Shown in pieces: positions 32,425-44,151 of a DNA stretch of 64,000 nucleotides. The stretch is from Cryptomeria japonica (Eukaryota; Streptophyta; Pinopsida; Cupressales; Cupressaceae). The notes beneath the pieces were generated by a model. That model ran no database searches. It had not been told where the DNA came from and worked only from the letters and a program-made list of their open reading frames with translations. Positions within the stretch are counted from its first letter, which is position 1; each line of letters begins with the position of its first letter. Location of the stretch: positions 106,150,296-106,214,295 of the forward strand of contig NC_081412.1 of the NCBI RefSeq assembly GCF_030272615.1, in the 5' to 3' direction. The translations under genes were made by a program, and so were the position numbers.

Positions 32425-33402
32425 CAAAATGTCCCACAAACTCCTGTAAGTGTTAGACGTTCTACAAGGTCAAGTAGACCCCCTGAAAGATTTTCTCCTT
32501 CTTTGTATTCTATATTATTAACTGATTCTGGTGAACCAGAAGAATATGAAGAAGCAATGCAGGTGGATGCCAAACAACAGTGGGAGCCAAACATGAAAGA
32601 GGAGATGGACTCCTTGATGAAAAATAAGACTTGGGTCTTAGTCCCTTTACCTGCAGAAAATAGAGCCTTGCCTAACAAATGGGTTTATCGACTAAAGGAG
32701 GAGGAAGGAGGTCAGAAAAGATATAAGGCCTGACTTGTGGTAAAAGGTTTTGCACAAAAAAAGGGTATAGATTATGATGAAATATTTTCTCCAGTTGTAA
32801 AAATGACTTCAATTAGAACTGTACTTAGTCTTGTGGCTGCAGATGATTTACATCTTGAACAATTAGATGTCAAAATAGCTTTTCTCCACGGAGATTTGGA
32901 GGAGGAAATTTACATGTTGCAACCACAGTGATATGAGGTCAAAGGTAAGAAGAACTTGGTGTGCGAGTTGAAGAAAAGTTTGTATGGCCTAAAGCAAGCA
33001 CCCCGACAATGGTATTTAAAATTTGATAGTTTCATGGCTAAACACGGTTAGCATAGATGTCATTTTGATCATTGTGTATATTTTAAGAAATTGGATAATG
33101 GAAGTTATATTATCCAGTTGCTTTATGTTGATGACATGCTTGTTGTTGGGTCTAACATGCAACATATAAATGATCTTAAACAGAAATTAGCTAGGTCATT
33201 TGCCATGAAGGATTTGGGTGCAGCTAAGCAAATTCTCGGTATGAGGATTACATGGGACAGGAAAAATAGAACCTTGAATTTGTCCCAAAGTGAGTATATA
33301 AAGAAGGTGTTGAAAAGATTTAACATGCAGGATGCAAAAGCAGTTAGTACACCTTTGGCTAGTCATTTCAAATTGACTAAGGAGATGTGCCCAAAGGCAT
33401 AG
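32425..33402 (+). pseudogene. Copia reverse transcriptase, element D
   Basis: MKEEMDSLMKNKTWVLVPLP (~32595) starts [22 protein letters not shown] and [18 protein letters not shown] follow. The catalytic box is LLYVDDMLVVG (~33118-33150). Stops near 32732, 32929 and 33048 break the frame. Confidence 0.88.
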
Positions 33403-34086
33403 GAAGAGGTAAAGAAAAAGTCTAACATCCCGTATTCATCAGCTGTTGGCAGTGTGACGTATGCAATGGTATGCACAAGGCCAGATATTGCACATGTAGT
33501 GGAAGTTGTGAGCAAGTTTATGAGTAATCCGGGTATGGAACATTGGAATGTTGTGAAATGGATTCTTCGATATTTGAAAGGAACTACTACGAATGCATTA
33601 TGTTTCAAAGGATCTAATGCTGCTCTGAGTGGATTTGTTGACTCTGATCTGGCAAGTGATATTGATTCATGGAGGAGTACTACAGGGTATGTTTTTACTA
33701 TAGGGGGAACTGCAGTCAGTTGGATTTCTAGGCTGCAAAAGGTTGTTGCACTTTCAACCACTGAAGCTGAGTATGTTGCTACTACAGAAGCCAACAAGGA
33801 GATGATTTGGTTACAATGTTTTCTGGAGGAATTGGGTCAGACACAGGAGGATCGGCCATTGTATACTAATAGCCAGAGTGCCATTCATCTTGCGAAGAAC
33901 TCTGTTTTTCATTCAAGGACAAAGCACATTCATCTCAGGTACCACTTCATCCGGACTATTTTGGAGGAGGGTCAGTTGCGGCTTGAGAAGATTCACACAA
34001 GTGAGAATCCTGTTGATATGTTCATGAAGGCAGTTCCACAGGAGAAGTTGATTTCTTCATCAGTTTCTGTTGGTCTTCTTGATTGA
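33403..34086 (+). pseudogene. Copia RNase H, element D
   Basis: Open from the TAG at about 33400 to 34086. Motifs include MVCTRPDIAH, GFVDSDLASDIDSWRSTTGY (catalytic Asp in 'DSDLASD'), LSTTEAEYVA and NPVDMFMKAVP. It is the least damaged part of D. Confidence 0.88.
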
Positions 34087-34222
34087 TAATTGTGGAATTT
34101 ATAGCAATCGAGTCCCAGTGTTTTATCCAGTGGATGTTGCAAGTACAGTGGTGTCGTCTAGTATTAGTCTCCAAGTGGGAGATTGTTTGGTGTGGAGCTT
34201 GATCAGTCTCTGAGTGGTAGAT

Positions 34223-34667
34223 TGTTGATATGTGGCGACTGATCAATAAAGTACTATACACTCAGCACGTATTCTCTCCGCCCGCCGGGGTCCGGGGTTG
34301 GGTTGAGCCCCGGGAAAGCGGGCGTAGCCCGCTGTGGGGGTTCGGGGGCGGCAGCCCCTGAGAAATATTTTTTGTCATTTTTTTGTTGATGAAAACCGAT
34401 ATTGTAATAAAACCCTAAAAAGGTCAACTTTGTAAAATGCATGTTATAAGTGGTTGGGATGCTTAAGGCATTAAAATGTTGATGTATTGTTTTGCTGGAT
34501 AATAAGAAAGATTGGACGACTGTGTATGGTGGATGTAACCCATTCTGGGTGAACCACGTTAAATCTCTGTGTTATCTGTGTCCTATTTTATTCCTTTATC
34601 TTTTGTATTTAAATCTGTATATAATTGTTAATTCATATTTGCTTTGGATTTGCTTGAAACCCTAACA
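34223..34667 (+). repeat. 3' LTR of D
   Basis: 445 bp, TGTTGATATG...CCTAACA. It contains a GC-rich block at about 34266-34360, with repeated GCCCGC/GCGGGC and CCCCG/CGGGG words able to pair. The rest of the window is AT-rich. Confidence 0.88.
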
Positions 34668-35300
34668 ACACTCACAGAAGACACCCCCCCAAATCCACTC
34701 AATCAAAGAAACCCCCCTAAAAATTGATAATTTGACACTATATACTTAGTGCGTGTAGAATGGGCCACTTACAAAAAATGGTGAAGTAGAATTATGATTT
34801 CAACTTTACAACTGTCTTAAATAGGCTATAAGAGACTCCAACAAATACTACAAGAGATGTAAAAGATCCAAGCAAAATACAAGTACCAAATAGACCAAAA
34901 ATGATCAAATATTGAAAGTACAATTTCTACACAAAATAGTGAAAAATAGATAGCACCATGTGCAAGTAGACAAAAAATTATGCACTTAAAAAAAAATGGT
35001 ACCTGAAAAGGAGGTCGTATGAGCCTAAACGAAGCCCCTAAAGTTGCAAAAATGAGGATTGGACAAATACAGTTGTGAAAAACTAGAAATTGTGAAAAAA
35101 ATCTATCGACCAAAATCAGAAAACACCACCACCCATACTGAGAGCATGGAAAATTAGCCCAAATAAAAAAAAAATCACTAAAAAAGGAGCCAAAATGAGC
35201 AAGTTATGGGCCTCCAAAGTTTGTCTGCAAATTAAAAAAGCTCATTAGAGAGGGGCTGAATTTTTTTCAAAAAGGTGCTAATGCAGGATGATGTCAACAC
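34668..35300 (-). other. Leader of element E
   Basis: Reverse-oriented, diverged copy of the element B leader (about 2940-3470). For example CCCCCCCAAATCCACTCAATC pairs with the B sequence near 3420-3445. No gene. Confidence 0.7.
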
Positions 35301-36150
35301 ATCACGAGGTTAAATTTGACAACTGTCCAACCCTCACCAAACTTCATCCATGTCTATGTGGATATCTGTACAGTAGGGATTTGTTGGCATATACCAATGA
35401 CAAGACGACACGTGTTGTATAAAAAGTACATAATGCTTGCATGGCAACTAGTGTAGTGGTGATATGTTTGTACAATTGATTGACTGGGTAGTTGAGTTGG
35501 CAATCTATATGCTAGCATGGGCAAATCTCAAGATGACGCGTGTCCCAGTGGTCAGTGTCACTATGTTGGTTTAGACAAATAAATATCCACCACGTGGTGG
35601 GTGCTCTCCGGAGGTCTAAGCGCTATTGGGGTGGAGGGAGAGACCGGTGGTGGAGCCTGACAAGGGGAGTAACAACTGACGTTGGGTCGGGAGAACCACA
35701 AGCGACGGACAAAGAGTTGGCGACGAAAATAAAGATGTGACTTGTTGGAGAATAGCTGGAGTGACATCAGGGTGAATGGGGCCGGATGAAATGGTCGATG
35801 AGAGAATTGGAGGTGGTAACTGGTAATATAATACGGTCCTTGCAAAATAATAATGCTGCAGCGATACAATGGGGCGAGGTGGTTTGTGGACCCCCCTACA
35901 ATATAATATTTTTTTTAATTTTTTTGAAATAAAACTTTTTACAATAATAAACAAATCTGCGAAATTAAAAAAAAATGAAAAAAAAAAATTTCACAATAAA
36001 TGTGTAATATTTAAAAAATAAATCGTACCATAGAGTAGGTGGGTCGTACGGCCTGCCTGCTATTTTTTTTTTTTGCCCCAAAAACAACTTTCATCAAAAA
36101 TAGGCAAATTTATACTCGATTTTCATGGAAAGGGCCTCCTATATGCAATG
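35301..36150. other. Unclassified segment, GC-richer in the middle
   Basis: 35560-35900 is richer in G and C and in CpG than its surroundings, and has two overlapping minus-strand frames (102 and 112 codons, in different phases) without recognisable domains. A/T homopolymer runs follow at 35905-36080. No gene is supported. Confidence 0.4.
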
Positions 36151-37478
36151 GTTGTAACAACCCCCTCATTCTACCCTTACAATTTACCAAGTGTTAACCC
36201 ACAAGTAAAAGAAATACATTGTCAAAATACTAATAGTAAAATTTCTCTTTTCCTTTTCAATTCAAATAACATTATTGAAATAAATCTCTTTCCATTTTCG
36301 TTTACTATGAAAGCATATACAATATCATATTTATGAACATATGATTGCATTTATAATATTCTTTTCATACTTCCAATTGCTTTAGGAATAATCGAATACA
36401 GATTAAGCTTCTCTGAGCTTATAGAGTACATAAGTAAAACATAGTGGTCCAGATGTCCTTCCTGGCATACATCATCAAATATCGGTCGCTATTTGCATGA
36501 GGAAGAACATCACTCAAGCACTTTTCCACCCAACCAAGACTTAACAGTCCCCTGTGCCTCTTCTATTAGAAGCGACCCAACCCTTCGACGAAGAGTTTGG
36601 TTTGGTAACCTCAAAATATTAAAGCCTTATGAGCAAAATGTTGTGTCCTACATAATTAGTGCTATCATACTTAAGTTACATCCTACTAGTTTGATGTTCC
36701 CTACCTAGTATGTAAACCTGGATCACAGTGAACTTACAATGTAGATAGAGGCAACCTACATTACTTTGGCCAAAGAATTCAACCCTCTATACTTTGAGTG
36801 AGAGTCATATGTCCACCCACTTCATTGCTCTATTTGGATAACTGACCATTTAACCTATCCCATATTTATCCCATGAGTTAATAATAGGAAAGTTATTCCC
36901 AACCCTGGATAATCTAACCCTAAATCACCAACTCATTCTTTACTATATTCAACTTAAACATCATAGCATAATTCTATCTTATAATTCCCATACTTGAATC
37001 TAATCATAAGACATCAAATTCTATCACACAATAAAACAAGTACTTTCAATATCATAGTTTCTTTCTTTGTTTCAAACAAGCCTATGCAACTTCATATAAT
37101 AACATATCAATAAATAAGAAGAAGAATTCCCATACTTATAATATAGCTATAATGCAAATCGAATCCTTCCTCCAAAGATGCTATCTCCTCCACTATTCCT
37201 CTAGCTTAGAACTCCCAAGCCTTCTACAGTATATCTATCCTATTCTCTTTCACAATAACACTATTCACAATAATGAAAATATGAGCACTAAGAGAAATGG
37301 CAAGATGAGACTAACAAAATGGAATTGAAAATGAATGAGTGAATGAACGAATGAATGGATACCATCCTCCAAGAATTCTCATCTATTTATACCAAAAACA
37401 CAAGAAACCTAAGGCTACAATTAAGTTCTCTAAGTTGCCACAATTCTCATGCTTATCGACACCACCACAACTATGCAA
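36151..37478. other. Unclassified repeat-like non-coding segment
   Basis: No gene seen. A minus-strand TATAAATA word near 37383-37392 and the overall look suggest a decayed minus-strand LTR, but no ends were found. A short GAATGAAC/GAATGAAT run lies at about 37320-37355. Confidence 0.35.
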
Positions 37479-38970
37479 CTAATTGAATGAATATGTGATG
37501 TTATTCAAATAATACTTTATAATTATCAATCGATATATATGTTGGCAAATGCACACTCCAATGAGAAATTGTAGGTGATTGAAGGTATTGTCATTGATGT
37601 CAACCTTACAATCCTATGGCACCGACACAGGCACAAGCACTGGCAGTGGCAGCGACAAAGATGTTTACCGGCACCCCAGCCGACAAGATTCTGTTTACTA
37701 TATTTTGTATTTAATTTTAAAATATTTTTGTAAAGCCGACAAGGCGAATTGTAATAGGACTCATATAAGTATGAGATATTGTAAATCGTTTATATAAGCA
37801 TGCATGGAATGGAATAGGCAGATGCGAATATTAAGGCAGATTTTGGAATAAGGTTTATAGAAGTTGTATGAGCTTAAACCGGTACTGAACCTGGCATAGC
37901 AGATGCTGAACCAAAGAAGTACATGGTATTGGATTTACATAATCCATTTTTGTAAGTCAGTGAGACTTCCCTTTTTGTATTTGAGCAGTGAGCTCTAGGC
38001 AGTGAGCCTTCCTGCATGTGCAGGCACCACATTTGTAAGTAATATTCACTTATTGGCCAGTGAGCGAATATTGTGGGTCACAAATCCCACTGAGGTTTTT
38101 CCCACACCGGGTTTCCTCGTTAAAAATATTGTGTTATGGTGTGCTTTCTATGTTGTGTTTACTGATCTTATTTACTGCATTATATCTGGTTTACCGGTAC
38201 ACTGTTTTGGCATGTAATTCATTTAATAAGTTTAGAAAATCCATTAACCGGTTAGATACCGATTCACCCCCCCTCTCAGTATCTTTGGGAATCCTAACAA
38301 TATACATATTGATAAATGGATATGAAAGCACACAAAATAAAATGTATCAAAATGACTTTAATCCATTTACAAAAAGATATGTAAATCTAAACATTATGAC
38401 ACTTCACAAAAACACAACCAATTCAATAAAAGATGAATTATCCTACCCAACCAATTCAACTCATCTTGACCAACTAATATGTGAGTGTGTGTAAGCTCAA
38501 TAAGGCATAAATATTAAGATTATTGAACCAAATTTCTCTCCTGGGTGATACTCTTCCTCCCTTCTCAAGGATAGTTCATTTCATGCATATAACAACTGAC
38601 TATTGTTGTGATGTACCAAGTTGGATGTAGGAAATGAACGATCCTCCAGAAGGGAGGAAGAGTATCACTTAGGAGATGAATTTGGTTCAATAATCTTAAT
38701 ATTTATGCCTTATTGAGCTTACACACACCCACAAATTAGTTGGTCAAGATGAGTTGAATTGGTTGGGTAGGATAATTCGTCTTTTATTGAATTGGTTGTG
38801 TTTTTGTGAAGTGTCATAATGTCTAGATTTACATATCTTTTTGTAAATGGATTAAAGTCATTTTGATAGGTTTTAATTTGCGTACTTTCATATCCATTTA
38901 TCAATATGTATATATCAATTGATAATTATAAAGTATTATTTGATTAACATCACATATTCATTCGATTATT
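37479..38970. mobile_element. Foldback (long inverted-repeat) element split by a solo LTR
   Basis: The left arm (37479-37539 plus 38305-38588) is the near-exact reverse complement of the right arm (38623-38970), giving arms of about 345 bp around a loop of about 35 bp. Examples: AATACTTTATAATTATCAAT (left) against ATTGATAATTATAAAGTATT (right), and GATACTCTTCCTCCCTTCT against AGAAGGGAGGAAGAGTATC. The frames of 144 and 61 codons inside it are mirror images of the same sequence, not genes. No transposase is seen, so it resembles a MITE or foldback element. Confidence 0.85.
37540..38299 (+). repeat. Solo LTR of the element A family
   Basis: 760 bp, TGTTGGCAAATGCACACTCC...GGAATCCTAACA, with target duplication ATATA (37535-37539 and 38300-38304). 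It shares the start, the 'GATTCACCCCCCCTCTCAGTATCT' block and the inner order with the LTR at 7725-8529. It splits the foldback left arm. Confidence 0.9.
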
Positions 38971-39189
38971 TCACAACCAATATATAATTATATTCAAAAC
39001 ATGTTTATGTGATAAAGTATTTTAACTAAACAAGTAAAATAGTAGCATCACAAAGGGGTGTAACAATGGTGAGGTTGAAATCGCCATAAGATGCCCCCAA
39101 AACGCACAACTCCTCAGATTCGAAAAAATGAATGCTCCAAATTCTCTCCAAAAAGACTATTCAATGAAGCCCCAATGGCTCTGATACCA
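38971..39189 (-). other. Remnant internal end of a B-related element
   Basis: Ends in TGGCTCTGATACCA (39177-39190), the reverse of a primer binding site next to the LTR at 39190-39633. No coding is seen. The left border is unclear. Confidence 0.5.
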
Positions 39190-39633
39190 TGTAAGAATTT
39201 GTCAAATATAGCCAAGATCTAGAGCACAATGAACAACACAAGAAAGAGAGAAAAGATTTGATAAGAATAAACTACATTCTAATCAAGATGCAAATACTAT
39301 CAATTGGATCATTACATACAATGTAGATGAGCCTGCTTATAAAGGCAAGGCAATATGGATATGTGAGCACACAATCATGACATGTGGCTCAATGAGAAAC
39401 AAGGGTAGTTGAGGGTAGGTAGGAGAAATAATAAAATATTCCACAAGAGGTGGATCACCCACCAAAGGTGGAATGTAACAACAAGATAAGACCACAAAAG
39501 GTGGAATTTCTCCTACACACATCATCCCTATGTGCACATTTCCCAAAGTCTCTCATATGCAAACTACGATGAAATGCATTACCCTAAGTCAACTTAAGTA
39601 AAGTGTAATTATGAGACATAATTTACAGCAACA
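39190..39633 (-). repeat. Diverged B-family 5' LTR
   Basis: On the minus strand it starts TGTTGCTGTAAATTATGTC and ends ...CAAATTCTTACA. It is recognisably related to the 468 bp element B LTR (shared TGGATCACCCAC, GGAGAAAT and ATGAAATGCATT stretches). The primer site at its inner edge marks it as a 5' LTR; the rest of its element is missing. Confidence 0.78.
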
Positions 39634-39719
39634 AAAATATATAATATAATTTATACTTACTATTACATACAATATTTTAATATTATATTATATTACATAC
39701 CATTTCCTATATATTTATC

Positions 39720-40109
39720 TCTTCCTCTTTATATAGATACCATTTCCTTTACCCCTCTCTCCCCAACACAAATATACGTATTGGCAATGGATCCTTATTA
39801 CTCTCTATCACTCAATACCACCATGTAGATATATCTTTCCTTCTCCATCTTCCTCTACATCTTGCTATCAATTCTACTTTATATCTATCTCTCTATCTTC
39901 CCACACCTCTATATCTGTTTGTCTCCATTTTTGTCTCGCTCTATCTTGCTCCTAATCCCTCTATCTCTAGACATGTGCCCCTCTATTCATTCACGCCTCT
40001 CCCTCTCTGTCCCCTCTTCCTTTACATCTTGCTATCTCTTCTTCTTTATATCTCCCTCTCTATCTTCTTATCTCTCTATATCTATTTGTCTCCCTTTTTG
40101 CCTCGCTCT
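39720..40109. repeat. Pyrimidine-rich low-complexity tract (left part)
   Basis: Degenerate CTCTATCTCTC-like sequence. The same kind of sequence continues at 55051-55310, showing that element C inserted into one tract. The Ser/Leu-rich frame at 39862-40128 is an artefact. Confidence 0.85.
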
Positions 40110-40114
40110 ATCTT

Positions 40115-41283
40115 TGTTGGCATTTTGATGATGTTTTGATTGTCATTGATGGACAGACACTTTCTTGATGTATGAGTTATGCTCAACCGGTAATTGTTCC
40201 AACCGGTATTGTATGTTATTGAATGTATAGTCTTTAGACTATCGGTATTTTGCAGAAGATGGTTTACCGGTCACAGATTGACTAAAGATCCCAAGCGGTT
40301 CAAGGATCTCAAGAAGTACGAAGGACCCAAGTGGTAGTTAACTTTTGATCAGAACACTACGATATTCCAATCTTCATTTTTGTCAACCGGTAATCAGTAT
40401 ATTGTATTAACCGGTATATATCTGTGATGAGTTACCAACCGGTATTACTATAATGTGTGATGAGTTATCATCCATCGACACTTTGGCGATGTGTTTGTGT
40501 TGTGTTACCAAATGTGTCTAGATGCACTGTACCCAAGAACTTGTAGTCTAATTCTATTGGACCGACATAAAATCAGATTCCTTTATAAGGCCATCATGTC
40601 TAGGGTTTGCATGTATGAGATAGAGTATGAGACATAGAATAGAAAAGGTTATGTACGATCTTCGAAGATAAGATTAGGTCTGTGTGAAGAGATAGAGTGT
40701 GGAGATATTGAAGACTGAAGTAATGTTGAAATGCATTAACAAGGAGTTGTCAAGGATCTAATTAAGCATATTGTGCTATTGTCTAGATCATTCACTTGTT
40801 GATTACTAATATCTTCGACAAGTCTGAAACCCTTAATCGGGTAGGCCCAACAAAGCCTTTGTAAATCCTCTAACAAGGTGGTTCACAACTGTGGATCCGA
40901 AATCCTTTAACAAGGTAGTCTTTAATAGGACTTATCTCCTAACAAAGATCTAGATTCTAACAGAATCTGTTCTGGTGAAGAACATTGTATGACCTTAATC
41001 GGTTTGACCTTAACCGATCTGGTTACTATACTGTAGATAGTTACTTGTGAGTTTCTGCTCATCGTGGTTTTTCCCATTTGGGTTTCCACATCAAATATCT
41101 TGTGTTATGGTGATTGTGCTTTTGTGGGTGAATGCTTTGTTTGCTACTTGGTTTGCACTTATCTTAACCGGTTTATTAGCGAATCTGTTTTACCGGTTAT
41201 CTACTAAATTGTTTAAAAGATTGGTTACAGTATTTTTTGGTATACTAATTCACCCCCCCCCCGCCCCCTCTTAGTATTCATCA
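40115..41283 (+). repeat. 5' LTR of C
   Basis: 1169 bp. It holds eight ACCGGT hexamers by eye and the conserved 'CGTGGTTTTTCCCATTTGGG' block near 41064. A C-run precedes TCTTAGTATTCATCA at the end. Confidence 0.93.
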
Positions 41284-41297
41284 ATTGGTATAAGAGT
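41284..41297 (+). other. Primer binding site, element C (degenerate)
   Basis: ATTGGTATAAGAGT, two changes from ATTGGTATCAGAGC, directly after the LTR. Confidence 0.75.
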
Positions 41298-41333
41298 CAA
41301 CCCTTCTATAAGTCTAACCACTTGGAAGGAGAC

Positions 41334-42455
41334 ATGGGGGAATACAGTGTGAGGGAACTTACTCATCGTCTCACTCAGACTGAGAGAGCCTATGATGAAC
41401 TCAAAGTCAAGTATAAAGCCTCTTTGGCCAAGAGAAGAGAGCATGCTGAAAAACTGATGGAACTTACTGAAAATAGTTCTTCTGATGAAGCTGACATGGA
41501 TGCCCTAGTTGAATAAGTTGAAAAACTGAATGAATCTAAAGCCAACATAAGAAGGGAGTTGGAAGGACTGACAATCAGAATATGTCAGGAGCTTGAGAAC
41601 AGAAGGAAAGCTGAAGATTTGGTAAAAGACAAAGATCATGAGATTTCCAAGCTGAAGCAAGAAATCGGTACCCTTACCGCTCATCTCCAGGAGAGTAAAG
41701 TGGAAAAAGAAGAAATGCAAGGTGAACTAAACATGGCTATTTCTGAGAATGCAACCTTGATGGAATCCAATGCTTCTATTTCCAAGGAACTTACTGAGTC
41801 AAAGGAGATACTTGCCAAATTCAATCAGAGTACTGCTAAGCTAGAGCAAAAGCTAGAATCGGCAAAGCCAGTAAAGAATACCACTGGACTTGGTTTCTCT
41901 AGGTATGAGGAAGGTGAGACCTCTGGAACAAAAGTTGAAGCATCAAAGAAGCAACCGACATCCAAGGATAAAGGTAAGCAAAAATTTAAACCTATTTGCT
42001 TTAATTGTCTCAAAGAATGACATATTGCCAATGTGTGTAGAAGCAAGGCCTACAACAATTTTCCTTATTTTCAAAATAATATGCCTAGATCCAATAGATT
42101 CAATGGAAATTGTTATGTATGCAACAAGTTTGGGCATAGAGCATTTGAATGCAGGTCAGTTTTGCACAACACTGGGAGATATTCTCCAAGGACTCAAGGA
42201 GTCATCCTGGAACTTTCTGTGAATCGAATCCCAACCAATACAATACCTATGACCATCGGTCAGGTGGTTATCAAGCGGCTACTAGTTGGAGAGCAACTTG
42301 TTTGATTTGTTGTGGTAGCGGTCACACTACTGCAACATGTAGAAGGAAGAATGGAAGTGTGAATAACGGACCATGGAGAACACCTGTAATGGTATGCTAT
42401 CATTGCAACAAACTAGGACACACTGCCAGAACTTGCAGACTGAGAAATAACCTAT
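41334..42455 (+). pseudogene. Element C ORF1: coiled-coil protein with four CCHC knuckles
   Basis: ATG at 41334 (MGEYSVRELTHRL); an upstream TTG at 41322 is in frame but not a likely start. A long coiled coil runs to about 41880, interrupted by a TAA at 41514. Knuckles: CFNCLKE, stop, HIANVC (~41998-42040); CYVCNKFGHRAFEC (~42114-42155); after a frameshift, CLICCGSGHTTATC (~42300) and CYHCNKLGHTARTC (~42396). Element H inserted directly after the fourth knuckle at 42455. Beyond H the same frame seems to continue from 49787 for about 17 codons to a TAA. The order matches ORF1 of element A, including the 'TSG.GF...GE(T/S)SG' phrase before the knuckles. Confidence 0.75.
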
Positions 42456-43885
42456 TGACGAATAATGATGAACAATATATACCCAATAGATACTGAGAGG
42501 GGGAGGGGTGAATCAGTATAGACAAAAACTCCCTTAAACAACTTAAACTGCAAAGACTCCACTCACTGGCAAATAGTATCACCGATCTAAAACAAGGCAC
42601 TACCGGTAATAGACAGTATGACTGTGAAAGACATAAATCGGTTCATCTAGATCATCTTCAAACCTAACATCTCATCTCAACTTCACCCATATGCTTAAGC
42701 AAGTAATACATCAGAAATACAATGACCACTGGATCAACATGCTTTACCGCTTAATAGAAAATACTAAACCATCACACGAAAAAGCATCACACATAACACA
42801 CCGATTTTTCACGTGGAAACCCAACTGGGAAAAACCACGGTGGGGATGAATACCCACAAGTTGTTCTTGAACTCTTCTGAAGTCCGCTTTGTTAGGAGTC
42901 TAGTCCTGTTAAAGACTTTACAAAAGGTTTTGCTAGGGATCACCCGGTTAAGGGATGGCTAAATACTCGGTTAGTGGTTAAAACTCTGTTAAAGGTTACC
43001 TTGTTAGAGGATTTAAAGAAATCAATGATTTTGAGTCACCCTGTTAAAGGATTTACAAAAATCCTATTAAAGCCACACGGTAAAGGGATTTTCCAACTAC
43101 TGAAATGGTTAGAAGTCAATAGGTAATACACTGATACGATAACAACACTCAATGCCAAGGCAGATCTACTTCAGTTCCTTTACATCTGCAATCACACTCT
43201 ACAGATCTGTACTCACTGCACTGGTTTGGAAAGAAACACTTCACACGCATTCATTTGCCAACAACTTCAAATGAGAATCATCATTGACCTTATGGACAAC
43301 AATTAGGTCAGTAGTCAAAACCTAAAACCCTAAGCATCTAGGTTAACAATACAGTCGGTCCAATCCTGACCGTTCAATCACATTGCATAGGGTAAAACAA
43401 TCTTGAACAAATCTCAAGACGTTCTCCATCATTCGTTCTTCACCGCTTCTAGAAGTTGATAACCCATCACGCGCTTTCCACCGTTTACTGAGACTTCACA
43501 CATTCCCGAGGTAGATAGAATCAATCTTCTTCATGCAAGATCCTCAAGGAAATTCTTCATGTGCACAAGGCTGATGTGGTAACATGATCTTATCTTCACT
43601 TCAATGTTAACTCATCATAGGATGTCGCCGGTCGAATCACACAAACTTGAAATGCATCAACCGGAAACCATGAAGCTGAGACTACCAACCGGTTGTACTA
43701 TCAAATGAAACCTCGATACAAACTTTGCATATACCGGTTCACATTCCAACATACCGATTCACATCATCATACCAGTTCTCTTGCCAGTTTGCTTTCTTCA
43801 ATATACTGGATCATACTTCAGCATATTGACATCAATGACAACATACAATATCGTCATGTCATCAAACTCTGCAACTATGCCAACA
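42456..43885 (-). repeat. 3' LTR of H
   Basis: 1430 bp. On the minus strand it begins TGTTGGCATAGTTGCAGAG and ends CATTATTCGTCA. Relative to the other LTR it lacks short segments, for example about 17 bp after 'GGTTTTGCTAGG' (~42935). Confidence 0.9.
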
Positions 43886-43897
43886 ATCTCCCCCTTT
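43886..43897 (-). other. Polypurine tract, element H
   Basis: AAAGGGGGAGAT on the minus strand, next to the 3' LTR. It is identical to the tract of element C (53875-53886). Confidence 0.85.
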
Positions 43898-44151
43898 GGT
43901 GTTGATGTCAACATACAAAGATATCTCTCTGCTTCACATCTTCTCCCCAATCTCTTCCATATTATATGTTTTCAATACTACAGATATATTTTCTGCTTCA
44001 CATCTTCTCCCCCTTTGACAACAATGCCAAAGTGGAGGCACAAACATCCATGTTCCACTATGTTGCTCCCCTTGAGGATTAGCATCCTTCAACACACCAA
44101 TCCTAAAAATATTTGACAATGCAATACCTGACTGATGTGGAGCACATACCT
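43898..44151 (-). other. 3' untranslated region, element H
   Basis: No gene. Contains repeated 'CATCTTCTCCCC' words (plus strand), partial echoes of the polypurine tract. Confidence 0.5.

Larger units (their letters stand above)
29887..34667 (+). mobile_element. Ty1/copia element D (Tork-like)
   Basis: LTRs at 29887-30098 and 34223-34667 are flanked by target duplication ACACT (29882-29886 and 34668-34672). A primer site follows the 5' LTR, with gag, protease, integrase, RT and RNase H in copia order. Gag start motifs (FKVEKFNDQNYQLWKMQMED) resemble the Tork/Tnt1 group. Many stops make it inactive. The 5' LTR is 233 bp shorter than the 3' LTR. It is nested in element E. Confidence 0.92.
27612..35300 (-). 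mobile_element. Truncated B-family element E, split by D
   Basis: Minus-strand relative of element B. Post-TAG acidic frame and gag lie at 27660-29886, the leader at 34668-35300, and copia element D sits between them. Neither LTR is present at the expected positions, so both ends are lost. It also carries a miniature LTR element in its zinc knuckle. Left neighbour is gypsy G, with the junction at about 27600-27612. Confidence 0.75.

Noticed and set aside
35391-35420. Start of another A-type LTR (TGTTGGCATATACC)
   Set aside because: Only about 13 bp match the A LTR start; no matching end or target duplication found.
38060-38494. 144-codon gene, with a similar 61-codon frame at 38719-38904
   Set aside because: The two are the same foldback arm sequence read in mirror orientation, and the first runs out of an LTR.
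39862-40128. Ser/Leu-rich membrane protein
   Set aside because: Low-complexity pyrimidine tract; no start context or domain.
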